Shown one piece after another: positions 23,826 through 33,078 of a DNA stretch of 64,000 nucleotides. A model generated the notes under the pieces. The model was not told the DNA's origin. It made no database searches and saw only the letters and a program-made list of their open reading frames with translations. The position numbers and the translations under genes were made by a program. The stretch is from QANA01 sp963665505 (GTDB lineage Bacteria > Bacillota > Clostridia > Christensenellales > Christensenellaceae), in NCBI GenBank assembly GCA_963665505.1, contig OY762275.1, positions 372,001 to 436,000 of the forward strand, written 5' to 3'. Position 1 is the first letter of the stretch. Each line of letters opens with the position of its first letter.

Positions 23826-25652
23826 ATGTGCGGGATAGTAGGATATGTTGGACCGAGAGATGTTTTGCCGGTGTTGCTAAGTGGCCTGAAGAAACTGGAG
23901 TACAGAGGGTATGACAGCGCGGGTGTTGCCTATATCCAAAAAGGAAAAATGCATGTTGTCAAAGTAAAAGGCCGGCTCGTCAATCTGGAAAAGAAATTGG
24001 CGGGCAGCACCGTAAAAGACTCGGTGGGGATTGGGCATACCCGCTGGGCAACGCACGGTGAACCATCCGATATCAATGCGCACCCCCATACGAATACGGC
24101 CGGAGATTTGGCGGTTGTGCACAACGGAATCATTGAAAACTTCGCCAAACTGAAAGAATGGCTGAAAAACCAGGGCATCCATTTCGTATCGGAAACGGAT
24201 ACCGAAGTCGTGGCGCACCTGGTCAACTATTTTTACGAGGGAGATCTGAAAACGGCCACGATGAATGCAGTTAAAATGCTGGAAGGGTCATATGCCCTGG
24301 GCATTGTCAGCGCAAAAGAACCAGATAAGATGATCGCGGCCAGAAAAGACAGCCCGCTCGTTATCGGGCTGGGAAAAGGAGAAAACTTTATCGCTTCGGA
24401 TTTCCCCGCGTTGCTGGAATACACAAAGAAAGTCTACTTGCTCGACGACCAGGAAGTCGCCGTGGTCGAGAGAGAAAGTATAGATATTTTTGATAAATAC
24501 GGTAGCCGTGTGAAAAAAGAGCCTTTTGTGATAGACTGGGATGTTTCGCAGGCTGAAAAAGGCGGATGGGAGCATTTCATGATCAAAGAGATCCATGAAC
24601 AGCCCCGGGCGCTTTATGACACGTTGATGACAAGGGTGCGTGACGACAGGATCGATCTGTCCGAGATCGATATCACGGACGCATTTATGAAGGATATCCG
24701 CAAAATACAAATCGTGGCCTGCGGCAGCGCCTATCATGCGGGGGTATTGGGAAAGTATGTGATAGAAAAATTGGCGAGGGTGCCGGTATCCGTGGATATC
24801 GCTTCCGAGTTTCGGTATAGAAACCCGATTTTATCGGATGACCAACTGGTCATTGTAATCAGCCAATCGGGTGAGACGGCGGATACGATCGCCGCATTGC
24901 GGGAAGCCAAGCGCCAGGGCAGACGGGTCGTTGCGATCACGAATGTCAAAGGGAGCAATATCTCCCGCGAAGCGGATGCGACGATGTACACCCAGGCAGG
25001 GATGGAAATCGCGGTGGCGACTTCCAAAGGGTATTTGACGCAGGTGCTTTGCCTGTATATGATCGCGGCCGAGTTGGGGCGCATCAAAAGGGAACTTTCC
25101 TCCGAAGAATATGCCGGTGTTTTAGAAAGCCTTAAGCGGCTGTCCGTGTTTGCCAAAGAAGTTTTGGAAGAAAAAGAGCAGATACAGCATCTGGCCTCTA
25201 CCCGGTATATGGATGAACATGTGTTCTTTGTCGGCAGAGGGTTGGATTATGCGCTAATGCTGGAAGGATCTCTCAAGCTGAAGGAACTTTCCTACATCCA
25301 TTCCGAAGCATATGCTGCCGGCGAATTGAAGCACGGCCCGATCGCGTTGATCGAGAAAGGGACGCTGGTGATGGCGTTGGCCACACAAGACAGCTTGCTG
25401 GAAAAAACCCTGAGCAACATAAAAGAGGTGAAAGCCCGCGGGGCCTATGTCGTCGCCATGGTGCAGAAGCATAACCGCGCGGCTGTTGAGAAAGACGTGG
25501 ATTTGGTATTGACCCTGCCGGAAGCGGGCGATCTTTTTGCGCCGGTTCTGGCGGCGATCCCCTATCAACTGTATGGATATTATACGGCTGTATTTAAAGG
25601 GTGTGACGTGGATAAACCCAGGAATCTTGCGAAATCTGTAACAGTTGAATAA
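23826..25652 (+). CDS. glmS: Glutamine-fructose-6-phosphate aminotransferase
   Basis: Makes glucosamine-6-phosphate from fructose-6-phosphate and glutamine. The 608 residues include the N-terminal glutaminase with nucleophile Cys2 (MCGIVGYVG), two SIS sugar-isomerase domains (from about 285 and 455) and the conserved C-terminus LAKSVTVE. Only 11 bases separate it from glmM, so no glmS ribozyme can be present between the two. Confidence 0.97.
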   Translation: MCGIVGYVGPRDVLPVLLSGLKKLEYRGYDSAGVAYIQKGKMHVVKVKGRLVNLEKKLAGSTVKDSVGIGHTRWATHGEPSDINAHPHTNTAGDLAVVHNGIIENFAKLKEWLKNQGIHFVSETDTEVVAHLVNYFYEGDLKTATMNAVKMLEGSYALGIVSAKEPDKMIAARKDSPLVIGLGKGENFIASDFPALLEYTKKVYLLDDQEVAVVERESIDIFDKYGSRVKKEPFVIDWDVSQAEKGGWEHFMIKEIHEQPRALYDTLMTRVRDDRIDLSEIDITDAFMKDIRKIQIVACGSAYHAGVLGKYVIEKLARVPVSVDIASEFRYRNPILSDDQLVIVISQSGETADTIAALREAKRQGRRVVAITNVKGSNISREADATMYTQAGMEIAVATSKGYLTQVLCLYMIAAELGRIKRELSSEEYAGVLESLKRLSVFAKEVLEEKEQIQHLASTRYMDEHVFFVGRGLDYALMLEGSLKLKELSYIHSEAYAAGELKHGPIALIEKGTLVMALATQDSLLEKTLSNIKEVKARGAYVVAMVQKHNRAAVEKDVDLVLTLPEAGDLFAPVLAAIPYQLYGYYTAVFKGCDVDKPRNLAKSVTVE

Positions 25653-25662
25653 AATCTATCGA

Positions 25663-25695
25663 AAAAACCCGCTTTGAGAGCGGGTTTTTGTTTTA
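25663..25695 (+). terminator. Terminator after glmS
   Basis: 11-bp stem (25663-25673 with 25679-25689, core ACCCGCT/AGCGGGT), 5-nt loop, then TTTTTGTTTT. Clear intrinsic terminator. Confidence 0.92.
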
Positions 25696-25741
25696 AGATT
25701 TTTGCTTTTTGCATAACATATAGTTGTATCAGGAGGCTGTT

Positions 25742-26761
25742 ATGGCGTATAAAAAATTCGTATTGTTATTGAAGGGAAGAAGCCGCGGTTTGCTTACGCT
25801 GGAAATCAAAGACAAACTGGCATACAGTTTTTCCTGTCCATTTATGCCGGGTGAAGCCGACGTGGTCCTGTTTTTTGACGAAAACACGTTTATCCGTTTG
25901 CCGGGGACAGCGGGAGAGGCGACCGTAGAGAATGCCGGCGCTGTTTGTGCCGCCGCCCTTGTGAAAGGAAGAGAATTTTTGATGACCGGGAGACGCTGTT
26001 CGTTTGACTGGCGCAGAGCAAAAACCGGCTTTGCGATGAAGACGGCGCCCAAAGTCGGCATGCCGCTCCGGGGAGAAAAGTTTTATGAACCTTTGTGTGA
26101 AACAGTGGATAGGGAAACCCCCACGCTCAACGAGTTGATGCATAAGATCATTCAGGAGGAAAAGAAAAAACAGCATATCCTTCCTGCGGAAGGGAAACCC
26201 GTCGTTGAGACGCGGGAAGTCTACCGGAAAGAGAGCCAGAAACAAGAAAAGCCGGTGGAAAAAGAGATCCTCGAAGAGATCCGGCAAATGGAAGCAAGCA
26301 TATTTAAAGAAGCGGCGGGAGAAAAGACAGAGATATTGCAGATGCCCATCCGGGAGCCACGCGAAGAGACACCGCCCCAAAAAGAAGCGCAAACAAACAC
26401 ACCGGATGCCGTGGGCCCATCGCAAACGCTGCGGACCCAATCCTGTATCCGTCCGGAAGAGGCGGTCGCCTCCCCTTTTTCCCATTTGTTTGAGAATTCC
26501 GTTTGGCGCAAAATCAAATATCCCTATATAAAGGGACGCAAACATTATCTTGTGGGAGAAATCTTTCGGGAGGATAAAGAGCTTCTGGCTGTCGCCGTAG
26601 CCGTTCCCGGAGAATATGCGCTGAAACCGCCGGCGTGGCTGAAAGGGTTCAATACGTACCTGAACAGCGACGATGGATTCGGCGGGTACTGGGTCTATAT
26701 CAGAAACGCGATAACGGGAAAGCCGACGACCATACAGGAAGTACTCAATACCCTGCTATAG
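25742..26761 (+). CDS. Conserved two-domain protein, function unknown
   Basis: A 339-residue cytosolic-looking protein without signal peptide. Residues 1-110 form a compact domain (MAYKKFVLLLKGRSRGLLTLEIKDK at the start), 110-240 are charged and probably disordered or coiled, and 245-339 form a second domain ending GYWVYIRNAITGKPTTIQEVLNTLL. Similar proteins occur in Clostridia as far as I recall, but I cannot name the family. AGGAGG precedes ATG 25742. Its end overlaps the end of veg on the other strand by 17 bases. Confidence 0.8.
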   Translation: MAYKKFVLLLKGRSRGLLTLEIKDKLAYSFSCPFMPGEADVVLFFDENTFIRLPGTAGEATVENAGAVCAAALVKGREFLMTGRRCSFDWRRAKTGFAMKTAPKVGMPLRGEKFYEPLCETVDRETPTLNELMHKIIQEEKKKQHILPAEGKPVVETREVYRKESQKQEKPVEKEILEEIRQMEASIFKEAAGEKTEILQMPIREPREETPPQKEAQTNTPDAVGPSQTLRTQSCIRPEEAVASPFSHLFENSVWRKIKYPYIKGRKHYLVGEIFREDKELLAVAVAVPGEYALKPPAWLKGFNTYLNSDDGFGGYWVYIRNAITGKPTTIQEVLNTLL

Positions 26762-26984
26762 GGTTTACTTCTACGTTCTTTGTAATGATATCGCAATAGG
26801 GATAACAATAGCGTTTGCTGTAGTTTTCTTTTCGCACCTGTATTGTGAAAACATCTGTATAAACGCCATCCAATATCCCGAAGGCATCCACCACTTTATT
26901 CCGGTCCCCGATAGCGTGCAGATGGACGATACTTCCCTGCAAAGGTTTCATGGAAGTGCGTATTTTTGAGATTCTTTCGGACAT
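26745..26984 (-). CDS. veg: Veg family protein
   Basis: The 79-residue product (MSERISKIRTSMKPLQGSIV ... FGILDGVYTDVFTIQVRK ... RYCYPYCDIITKNVEV) matches the Veg family, whose Bacillus member is abundant and stimulates biofilm matrix genes by opposing SinR; its biochemical role is uncertain. The open frame extends upstream to 27347, but ATG 26984 has GAGGAAGG before it and is where family similarity begins. A promoter with DnaA-box-like sequences lies 150 bases upstream. Confidence 0.85.
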   Translation of the reverse strand: MSERISKIRTSMKPLQGSIVHLHAIGDRNKVVDAFGILDGVYTDVFTIQVRKENYSKRYCYPYCDIITKNVEVNPIAGY

Positions 26985-27135
26985 ATGATTACCTTCCTCA
27001 CGGTTAGCATGCCCGAAAAAAAGATAAAATATGTGTAAAAAATACTCTTTTAGAAAAATTTTGCAAGGAATCGCGTGCATAAATTCATGTATACAGAAGA
27101 GAATCTTTTTTCCGTATATACAAGAGAAAACACAA

Positions 27136-27164
27136 TTTATACAAAAAGTTATCAACATTATCAA
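27136..27164 (-). promoter_or_regulatory. Sigma-A promoter of veg
   Basis: On the - strand: -35 TTGATA (27164-27159), 17-bp spacer, -10 TATAAA (27141-27136). The leader would be about 145 nt. Two TTATCAACA sequences on the + strand cover the -35 box and most of the spacer. Confidence 0.7.
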
Positions 27165-27232
27165 CAAGAAATACACAAATATGCGATAAATGGTGGATAG
27201 TGTGTGTGGATAAAATCTACAGTCTATCCACA
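27149..27232. promoter_or_regulatory. Cluster of DnaA-box-like 9-mers
   Basis: Within 84 bases: TTATCAACA at 27149-27157 and 27158-27166 (+, one mismatch each to TTATCCACA), CTATCCACC at 27192-27200 (-, two mismatches), a perfect TTATCCACA at 27205-27213 (-), and CTATCCACA at 27224-27232 (+, one mismatch). The surrounding gap (26985-27312) holds no gene. Probably a DnaA binding region, either regulatory or a titration cluster. Confidence 0.55.
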
Positions 27233-27312
27233 CTATTGGTAAATATACATCCTGTTGGTTATAAAGGAGACAAGCATTTTGTATAAATTGGAAGTGAGCT
27301 TCAAAAATGCAA

Positions 27313-28083
27313 TTATGCCGACTGTTCCAGCAGCAGCCTGTCCGCAATCAGCGCAATAAATTCGCCGTTCGTGGGCTTGTCGTTTTTTGTGTAGATGTTA
27401 TAGCCAAAGATCGTGTTGATATTCTCGATTCTTCCGCGGGTCCAGGCGACTTCTATTGCATGACGGATTGCCCGTTCCACTTTACTGGCCGACGTATCAA
27501 AATGTTCCGCAATAGCCGGATATAAGCCTTTTGTTATGCTGTTGATGATTTCGGGGCTTTGTATGACGATCTTTATGGCTTCTCGTAAAAACTGGTATCC
27601 TTTTATGTGGGCGGGAATGCCGATCGTAAGGAATATACTGGTGATCTTTTCATCCAACGATTTGCTTTTCACGATTTTTGCCGTTCTGTTTATGCTGACA
27701 GGGCGCATATTGAAAAGATCCAACAACCGTTTGTGCAGCAAGTCCATATCAAATGGTTTCACCATATAGTATTTTGCCCCCAGATCCAGGGAACGCATGA
27801 TCAGATTTTCATTCCCCAGTGCAGATAATACGATTGTCTCGGGCATTTTTCCATATTCTCCGGTGGATAGTTTTTCCAGCAACAAGAATCCGTCGGATTC
27901 CGGCATGATAAGGTCTGTTATGAGAGCGTTAGGTTTGGAAATTTTGATCAATTCTAGTGCGGACCGTGCATTGTCTGCCACGCCGACTACGTCTATATTT
28001 TGCTGTGTGTTCATATACGTGCTGATGTTTGTAGATAAATAATTGTTATCCTCAGCGATCAATAACCTGATTTGGTCTGGCAT
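27313..28083 (-). CDS. spo0A: Sporulation master regulator Spo0A
   Basis: Response regulator that on phosphorylation commits the cell to sporulation. The 256 residues comprise a receiver domain (1-125) with acidic pocket E11/D12 and phosphoacceptor D57 in ITDLIMPE, a linker, and the Spo0A-specific DNA-binding domain (about 150-256) with the recognition region TSASKVERAIRHAIEVAWTRG. AGGGGGAAGG precedes the ATG. Two 0A boxes in its own leader suggest autoregulation. Its presence implies an endospore former. Confidence 0.97.
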   Translation of the reverse strand: MPDQIRLLIAEDNNYLSTNISTYMNTQQNIDVVGVADNARSALELIKISKPNALITDLIMPESDGFLLLEKLSTGEYGKMPETIVLSALGNENLIMRSLDLGAKYYMVKPFDMDLLHKRLLDLFNMRPVSINRTAKIVKSKSLDEKITSIFLTIGIPAHIKGYQFLREAIKIVIQSPEIINSITKGLYPAIAEHFDTSASKVERAIRHAIEVAWTRGRIENINTIFGYNIYTKNDKPTNGEFIALIADRLLLEQSA

Positions 28084-28122
28084 GTTTTCCTTCCCCCTAA
28101 AAATTTTTTACATAAAAGAAAA

Positions 28123-28149
28123 TGTCGAAAAGTGTAACAATTTGTCGAT
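28123..28149. promoter_or_regulatory. 0A boxes upstream of spo0A
   Basis: A perfect TGTCGAA at 28123-28129 and TTTGTCGAT at 28141-28149 (one mismatch), both on the + strand, between the predicted spo0A promoter and its start codon. They fit the Spo0A~P operator consensus and could give feedback control. Confidence 0.65.
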
Positions 28150-28183
28150 ATTAACCAAAAATAGAATAATTTGGTATATTTTT

Positions 28184-28211
28184 ATTATATCATACAAGAT
28201 TATAAAATCAA
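28184..28211 (-). promoter_or_regulatory. Sigma-A promoter of spo0A
   Basis: On the - strand: -35 TTGATT (28211-28206), 16-bp spacer, perfect -10 TATAAT (28189-28184), leaving a leader of about 95 nt that contains the 0A boxes. No convincing sigma-H promoter was found in the gap. Confidence 0.65.
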
Positions 28212-28240
28212 TGTAAGCACAAAAAAATACAAAATATTTT

Positions 28241-29692
28241 TTATTGCTTGTTTTTGAAATAGAATTTTATTCCGAAGAACAGGATACCCGAAGGGAGCAG
28301 GATCGTGCTGATAAGGATGAGCACGAATCGGGAGAACGTATTGAAACTGGCGGATAGGGGAGTCCCATATGGCTTACTGGGGATACTCGTGTTTTTCCCA
28401 AGCGGGCTCAGGTAATCGATAGACGCCTCGATCAGTGCTTTGTTTCCTAAAACGGAGAAGGCGTTATTGTCGATGCAGGAAGAATCTGAAAACAGAATAA
28501 GAATCGAGTTTTGCAATTGGGACAAAGCGGCGACGGTAAAATTCCCCGTAAGGTCTGTCGGCCCCGGATTCAGGTTATTCAGCGTGCTTGTCAGTTGTTT
28601 TGCGTAACAATTGTTTCCCGTGCGGATCAACGCATAAGCTTGCGCGTCGCGGCTATCGGTAAATTCGATACTGGAGCATTCGCTCATGACGAGCGGGAAC
28701 TTGTGTTCCATAAGCTCGCGCGTGATCGTGTGTTCCGCCGCAGTCATGCAGATAGAGGTGGAACGTAGATTTATGCGGGAAGGATCTCTGCAGATCAATA
28801 GATCGTCGTTGAGAACAAGACCATAGGTGGATAATAACGCATCAAAATAGGGCAGCTCATTTATATATATCTGCAGCACACCCTGTTCTTCATTAAAAGA
28901 GGCGTTATCCATAAACAAAAGGATCTTTCCGCCCAAACTGAGGAAATCCAGCAGTGTGCTGAATTCACTTTCCAATAGATCCGTATGGGGAGAAATGATC
29001 ATGACGATATCGGTGGAGGGACGGAGTGCGTCGGTGGAGTCGGAGAGGTTGTAATTTTCCACCTGATAATTCTTTATGTCCAGCATCTGCAAAAAGTCGG
29101 AGATTTCGCTGGCTTTGGATTCTCCGTGTCCAGTCAACAGGTAAATCTTCGAGAAGGCGCCTTTTTCGATACTTTCGATGGCCGAGGTGATCTTGGACTC
29201 GGCGACGATACTCGCTATGTTCATTTCGTCGTCGGTCAGGTAGAAGTCTCCTTTTGGAATGAAGGTGGTGACCGTATGATCGCTGTTTGCGATAAGGACG
29301 CCTTCTTTTGTAAAATCATACGTTTCTTCCAGCGTCTCAAGAACAGCGGAGGTGGAATTGGAAGACGCATTTTTAAGATGGATCAGAGAGGAGACCGCGG
29401 CGTATTTTTTTAAGATCTCCAATATGGTGGCATCCTCATTTCCCAGGGAATAGACGGGATAAATATAAATATCTTCCTCCAGGTTTTCCAAAATACCATT
29501 GGTCGTGCTCGTGAGCGTGTAGATGCTCCCGGAGGAAAAATCCAGGCCCAGCGCAAATTTATCCTGCGAAATGGATGAAAAAATATTCGCAAGAATGATT
29601 ATAAGTATACAGCCGATCATCAGTAGATCGTTTGTGGTGCGTCCCGTTTTTTTATGGATAGCCTCACGGGCATTTTTAAAGAAGGCACTCAT
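28241..29692 (-). CDS. Gld-type ABC transporter auxiliary protein (GldG-like)
   Basis: A 483-residue protein with a membrane helix near residues 24-42 (LLMIGCILIIILANIF), a large extracytoplasmic part with the Rossmann-like pattern of the ABC-transport auxiliary family (KIYLLTGHGESKA ... DIVMIISPHTDL ... GKILLFMDNASF), and a C-terminal helix (FVLILISTILLPSGILFF). Such proteins partner ABC-2 permeases in Gld-like systems. The ATG at 29692 overlaps the stop of the permease gene upstream. Substrate unknown. Confidence 0.8.
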   Translation of the reverse strand: MSAFFKNAREAIHKKTGRTTNDLLMIGCILIIILANIFSSISQDKFALGLDFSSGSIYTLTSTTNGILENLEEDIYIYPVYSLGNEDATILEILKKYAAVSSLIHLKNASSNSTSAVLETLEETYDFTKEGVLIANSDHTVTTFIPKGDFYLTDDEMNIASIVAESKITSAIESIEKGAFSKIYLLTGHGESKASEISDFLQMLDIKNYQVENYNLSDSTDALRPSTDIVMIISPHTDLLESEFSTLLDFLSLGGKILLFMDNASFNEEQGVLQIYINELPYFDALLSTYGLVLNDDLLICRDPSRINLRSTSICMTAAEHTITRELMEHKFPLVMSECSSIEFTDSRDAQAYALIRTGNNCYAKQLTSTLNNLNPGPTDLTGNFTVAALSQLQNSILILFSDSSCIDNNAFSVLGNKALIEASIDYLSPLGKNTSIPSKPYGTPLSASFNTFSRFVLILISTILLPSGILFFGIKFYFKNKQ

Positions 29693-30399
29693 GTTCGTTT
29701 CCCTCTCCAGAGGTTTATTATCTTGGTAGAGAATATAAGAAAAACCAGGCCGAAAGACAGCATATATACAACCGATGCAAAACCCAGGAACCCATTGGTA
29801 AAGCATTCCAAATGCACAAAAAGAGAAATGGCGAAAAACATGCTACGCAGCGTACTGTTTTCGATATTGGGCAGGATGTTGCCCGTCATCCAGAAAACGA
29901 GCAATCCTGTGATTGTGACGAAGTAGGCCCGCACAGGATGATGGGACAAAGAAGACACGAACAGGCCGAAGGAAAGGACGGCCATGCCAAACAATAATAA
30001 ACCGATGTACAGCAACAGAATCTCAAAAAAGGAAACGTCGGAAAACAAAGTGACAAAGGCCGGATAAAAAAACGCAAGAGTACCGGCAACCCAAAAGACG
30101 CAAAAAGCAGCCAAGAGCTTGCCTAAGATGACAGAGAATCCGTTAATGTAGCCCGTTAAGAGGATCCGGTCTGTTTTATAAGCGCGTTCAAAAGAGAAGC
30201 TGCGCATGGTGAGCAAAGGGATAAGCGGGATCATCATCGTGCAGATATTTAGGAAGGCGTCCGTATAAGAGACGTCTTCAGGCGTCAGGATACTTTGAGA
30301 AAAATAGATGCCGCTTACAAGCAGAACAGCGGTAAGGAAAATATACGTACGCAAACTACGGAAGTAAGAGTGCCATTCTTTTGAAAACACGGCGCGCAT
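29689..30399 (-). CDS. ABC-2 type permease (GldF-like)
   Basis: A 236-residue integral membrane protein with six predicted helices. It begins MRAVFSKEWHSYFRSLRTYIFLTAVLL, a typical ABC-2 permease start, and has FERAYKTDRILLTGYINGFSVILGKLLAAF in the first cytosolic turn. It lies between the ATPase gene (2 bases away) and the auxiliary gene (overlap), so all three form one complex. Confidence 0.85.
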   Translation of the reverse strand: MRAVFSKEWHSYFRSLRTYIFLTAVLLVSGIYFSQSILTPEDVSYTDAFLNICTMMIPLIPLLTMRSFSFERAYKTDRILLTGYINGFSVILGKLLAAFCVFWVAGTLAFFYPAFVTLFSDVSFFEILLLYIGLLLFGMAVLSFGLFVSSLSHHPVRAYFVTITGLLVFWMTGNILPNIENSTLRSMFFAISLFVHLECFTNGFLGFASVVYMLSFGLVFLIFSTKIINLWRGKRT

Positions 30400-30401
30400 C
30401 G

Positions 30402-31349
30402 TTATCCCTCCCGTTCCGTTTTGGCGGTGAGCTGCAGGAAAATATCTTCTATGGAGACGCGGATATTTCGCATCTCAAGAATAGGGATATTGGCGGCTAC
30501 AGCCGCCGCCCAAATCTCTTTGCGGATATCGGTGTCTTTATTTGTATCGATGAATACATCAAACAACCCCTGCTCAGGAGTGCCTTCGAGGCTGATTTCC
30601 GAGATGTAGGGGATCAGAGAAAACGCAGCCCGCACTTCAAAAGGCTGCGCCGCAACGCGTAAGCGTATCCGATTCCGTTTGCCCGAGAGGGAAAGAAAAT
30701 TATCCACCGAGCTGTCCGCGGCAATACGCCCCTGGTTCAAAATGATGGCCTTTTTGCTGATTTCTACTACGTTGGTAAGCGTATCGGAAGAGAGAAGGAT
30801 GGTGTAGGTTTTTGAAAGTTTCTCCAACAGATACCGTACCTCGGCGGCAATCTCGGTATGCAGGCCGGAAAACGGCTGGTCTAAAATCAGCACTTTGGGG
30901 CCAAACACAATGATGCCCGCGATGCCTACCCTGCGGTAATTGAGCGCATCCAGCGTGCCGATCTGTTTTTTTGCATATGGTGTCAGATCTGTTTGAAAAA
31001 GCGTATAAGAAAGACGATCTCGGACCAGGCGTTTTTTCACTTTGTTGATCCCGCAGATAAAAGTCAGGTATTCTTCTACGGTCATATCCGGGTACAGCGG
31101 ACAGGCATCGGGAAGATACCCCACGCAGACGCGGGCACGGCCGCCGTTCTTCTCCATATCCAATCCGTTGATCTGCACGGTACCCGTCTGGCAGGAGAGG
31201 TATCCCGACAGTATGTCGCACAGGGTTGTTTTGCCCGCGCCCGCAGAACCAAGTATGCCGGTGGTTTCACCGGGATTTACATGAAAAGAAACGCCGCTGA
31301 GCGCGGAGATGTCCCCAAAGCTTTTTTTCAAATTCTTTACGGTAATCAA
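30402..31349 (-). CDS. ABC transporter ATPase with degenerate motifs
   Basis: A 315-residue ATPase for the GldF/GldG-like pair. The start is TTG at 31349 (ITVKNLKKSFGD), behind AAGGAAGG. Walker A is intact (GSAGAGKTT). The other catalytic motifs are altered: the signature position reads LDALNYRRV instead of LSGG-QRR, Walker B ends LILDQP with glutamine for the catalytic glutamate, and the H-loop reads LLSSDTL with aspartate for histidine. The C-terminal 100 residues resemble the accessory domain of drug-export ATPases. ATP binding is likely; normal hydrolysis is doubtful. Confidence 0.85.
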   Translation of the reverse strand: MITVKNLKKSFGDISALSGVSFHVNPGETTGILGSAGAGKTTLCDILSGYLSCQTGTVQINGLDMEKNGGRARVCVGYLPDACPLYPDMTVEEYLTFICGINKVKKRLVRDRLSYTLFQTDLTPYAKKQIGTLDALNYRRVGIAGIIVFGPKVLILDQPFSGLHTEIAAEVRYLLEKLSKTYTILLSSDTLTNVVEISKKAIILNQGRIAADSSVDNFLSLSGKRNRIRLRVAAQPFEVRAAFSLIPYISEISLEGTPEQGLFDVFIDTNKDTDIRKEIWAAAVAANIPILEMRNIRVSIEDIFLQLTAKTEREG

Positions 31350-31536
31350 AACGTTTCCTTCCTTATAATTGTTTAATAAAATTATATCAAAGGGCATATA
31401 CATACGGTGTAAATAAATTATGAATAAACGGAATATGCGGGTTTTTGGGGAAAAACAGTCATGTCAGGGATAGTTCCGTTATACATATAAGTAGACGGGC
31501 ATGCCCCGTATTTTGCCTATCTTTATGGAGGTTTCT

Positions 31537-33051
31537 ATGAGTATTTCCATGCAGGAGATAATTGCTGAAAACAGCAGATGGATTACAGGTTCCCAGGCGC
31601 TTGTAGAGGGTATATTGCGTTTGCCCGAACAAATGCGGGAGATATCGACGATTTTGGATATAACCGGCCTGGGGGAAGTCGTGGAAACACGGCTTGTGAA
31701 CGCGCGTATTTCTGTCGAAGGCACAGCCAATTTCTGTGTTTTGTATTTGGATAGGGAAGGGAATTTCGCCAGTTTCAATTCGGAGTGCAATTTTATGCAT
31801 TCGATCGACATGCCGGGATGTACCCCGGAGATGCAGATTCTTGCATTGGCGGAAGCCAGCGATATTTCTTTCAATCTGGTGGACAGCAATGCAATTTCGG
31901 TACGCGCAGTGTTGGATATCGACATATATGCGGTCGCGAACTGTAAATACGAAGTCCTGGACACGGCTTCGAGCGGGAAGTATACCCGGATAAAATGTGA
32001 TGACGCCGTGCTTCCGTTGGTGACGTGTGCAAGAAATTTCCGCGCTTATGTCAAATCGGAATTGCGTGTCCCGCAAAGCATGCCCGCGGTAAAACGGGTA
32101 TTGTCGGAAAATGGGTATGCGGTGACGAAAAATGTGGTCGTGGAACAGGGCAAAGCGGTGATAGAAGGGGAACTACGCGTCTTTATCGTATATGAAAGCA
32201 CGGATAAAAACGCGCCGTTGCAATATTTCAACGAAACGCTGCCTTATGGGGAGATTGTGAATGATGAACGAATCCGGCAGGATGCTTCGCTGTTCGTGGT
32301 GGCGTCCTTAGAACGGTTGGGAGTGGAATCGGATGAGGGGAATGCGGATATTCTGGAAGTTTCCGGCGTGGTGAATCACTTTTTGATCTGCCGTGGACAA
32401 AAGCAGATCGAATACATCTTAGATCTCTATGATGAGGAAAATGAAACAGACCTTTCGGCGCAAACCATAGACATATCTTATGTGCGTGCGTTTGAGAGCC
32501 AGAAAAAGATCGTGCGCTTAAGTGCCGCGATCCCGGATACTTCACCCGAAGTTTCCCGGGTATTATATACCTGTGCATACCCGAAAGTCACATCGGTATC
32601 CGCCGATAAAGACCGGGTAATGCTTGCCGGGACGATAGGCATCCTGCTTTGCTATACGACGACGGATGCGGGCCCCAAAAGCGTGCGTATGGTCATTCCC
32701 TTTGAGACGGAGGTCGCCTATCCGGGCATGGAGAGCGGAGAAAAGTTGTGGGCAAAATGCCACGCCGAATATGCGCTGGCCGAAGGCTCCGGAAGAGAAC
32801 TGGAAATCAAATGCTGCCTGGATATCTGCCTGTGGGAACTGGAAAACGACGAGGTAAACGCGGTTTCCGATGTGCAGTTCAGGCCGGTAGAAGGCGATAA
32901 GCAAAGCGGCGTGGTCGTTTATTATACAAACGGACAGGAAACTCTTTGGGATATCGCCAAAAAATTCAAAGTCAAGAAAGATGTGCTGGGAGATATTACG
33001 GACAATGCCAAAATCGAAAAAGGGAAAAGGCTGATATTGATCAAAAGATAA
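31537..33051 (+). CDS. DUF3794-LysM spore/cell-wall protein
   Basis: A 504-residue protein, mostly repeats of the DUF3794 (SpoIVA-associated) domain, for example ILEVSGVVNHFLICRGQKQIEYILDLYDE and RVMLAGTIGILLCYTTTD, with a C-terminal LysM domain (about 455-504: YYTNGQETLWDIAKKFKV ... GKRLILIKR) that binds peptidoglycan. No signal peptide is seen, as for coat-morphogenesis proteins of the SafA/SpoVID kind, so a role at the forespore surface is likely. ATG 31537 follows TGGAGG. Confidence 0.85.
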   Translation: MSISMQEIIAENSRWITGSQALVEGILRLPEQMREISTILDITGLGEVVETRLVNARISVEGTANFCVLYLDREGNFASFNSECNFMHSIDMPGCTPEMQILALAEASDISFNLVDSNAISVRAVLDIDIYAVANCKYEVLDTASSGKYTRIKCDDAVLPLVTCARNFRAYVKSELRVPQSMPAVKRVLSENGYAVTKNVVVEQGKAVIEGELRVFIVYESTDKNAPLQYFNETLPYGEIVNDERIRQDASLFVVASLERLGVESDEGNADILEVSGVVNHFLICRGQKQIEYILDLYDEENETDLSAQTIDISYVRAFESQKKIVRLSAAIPDTSPEVSRVLYTCAYPKVTSVSADKDRVMLAGTIGILLCYTTTDAGPKSVRMVIPFETEVAYPGMESGEKLWAKCHAEYALAEGSGRELEIKCCLDICLWELENDEVNAVSDVQFRPVEGDKQSGVVVYYTNGQETLWDIAKKFKVKKDVLGDITDNAKIEKGKRLILIKR

Positions 33052-33078
33052 CGACGATCTGCATGGGAAAATACTTTT

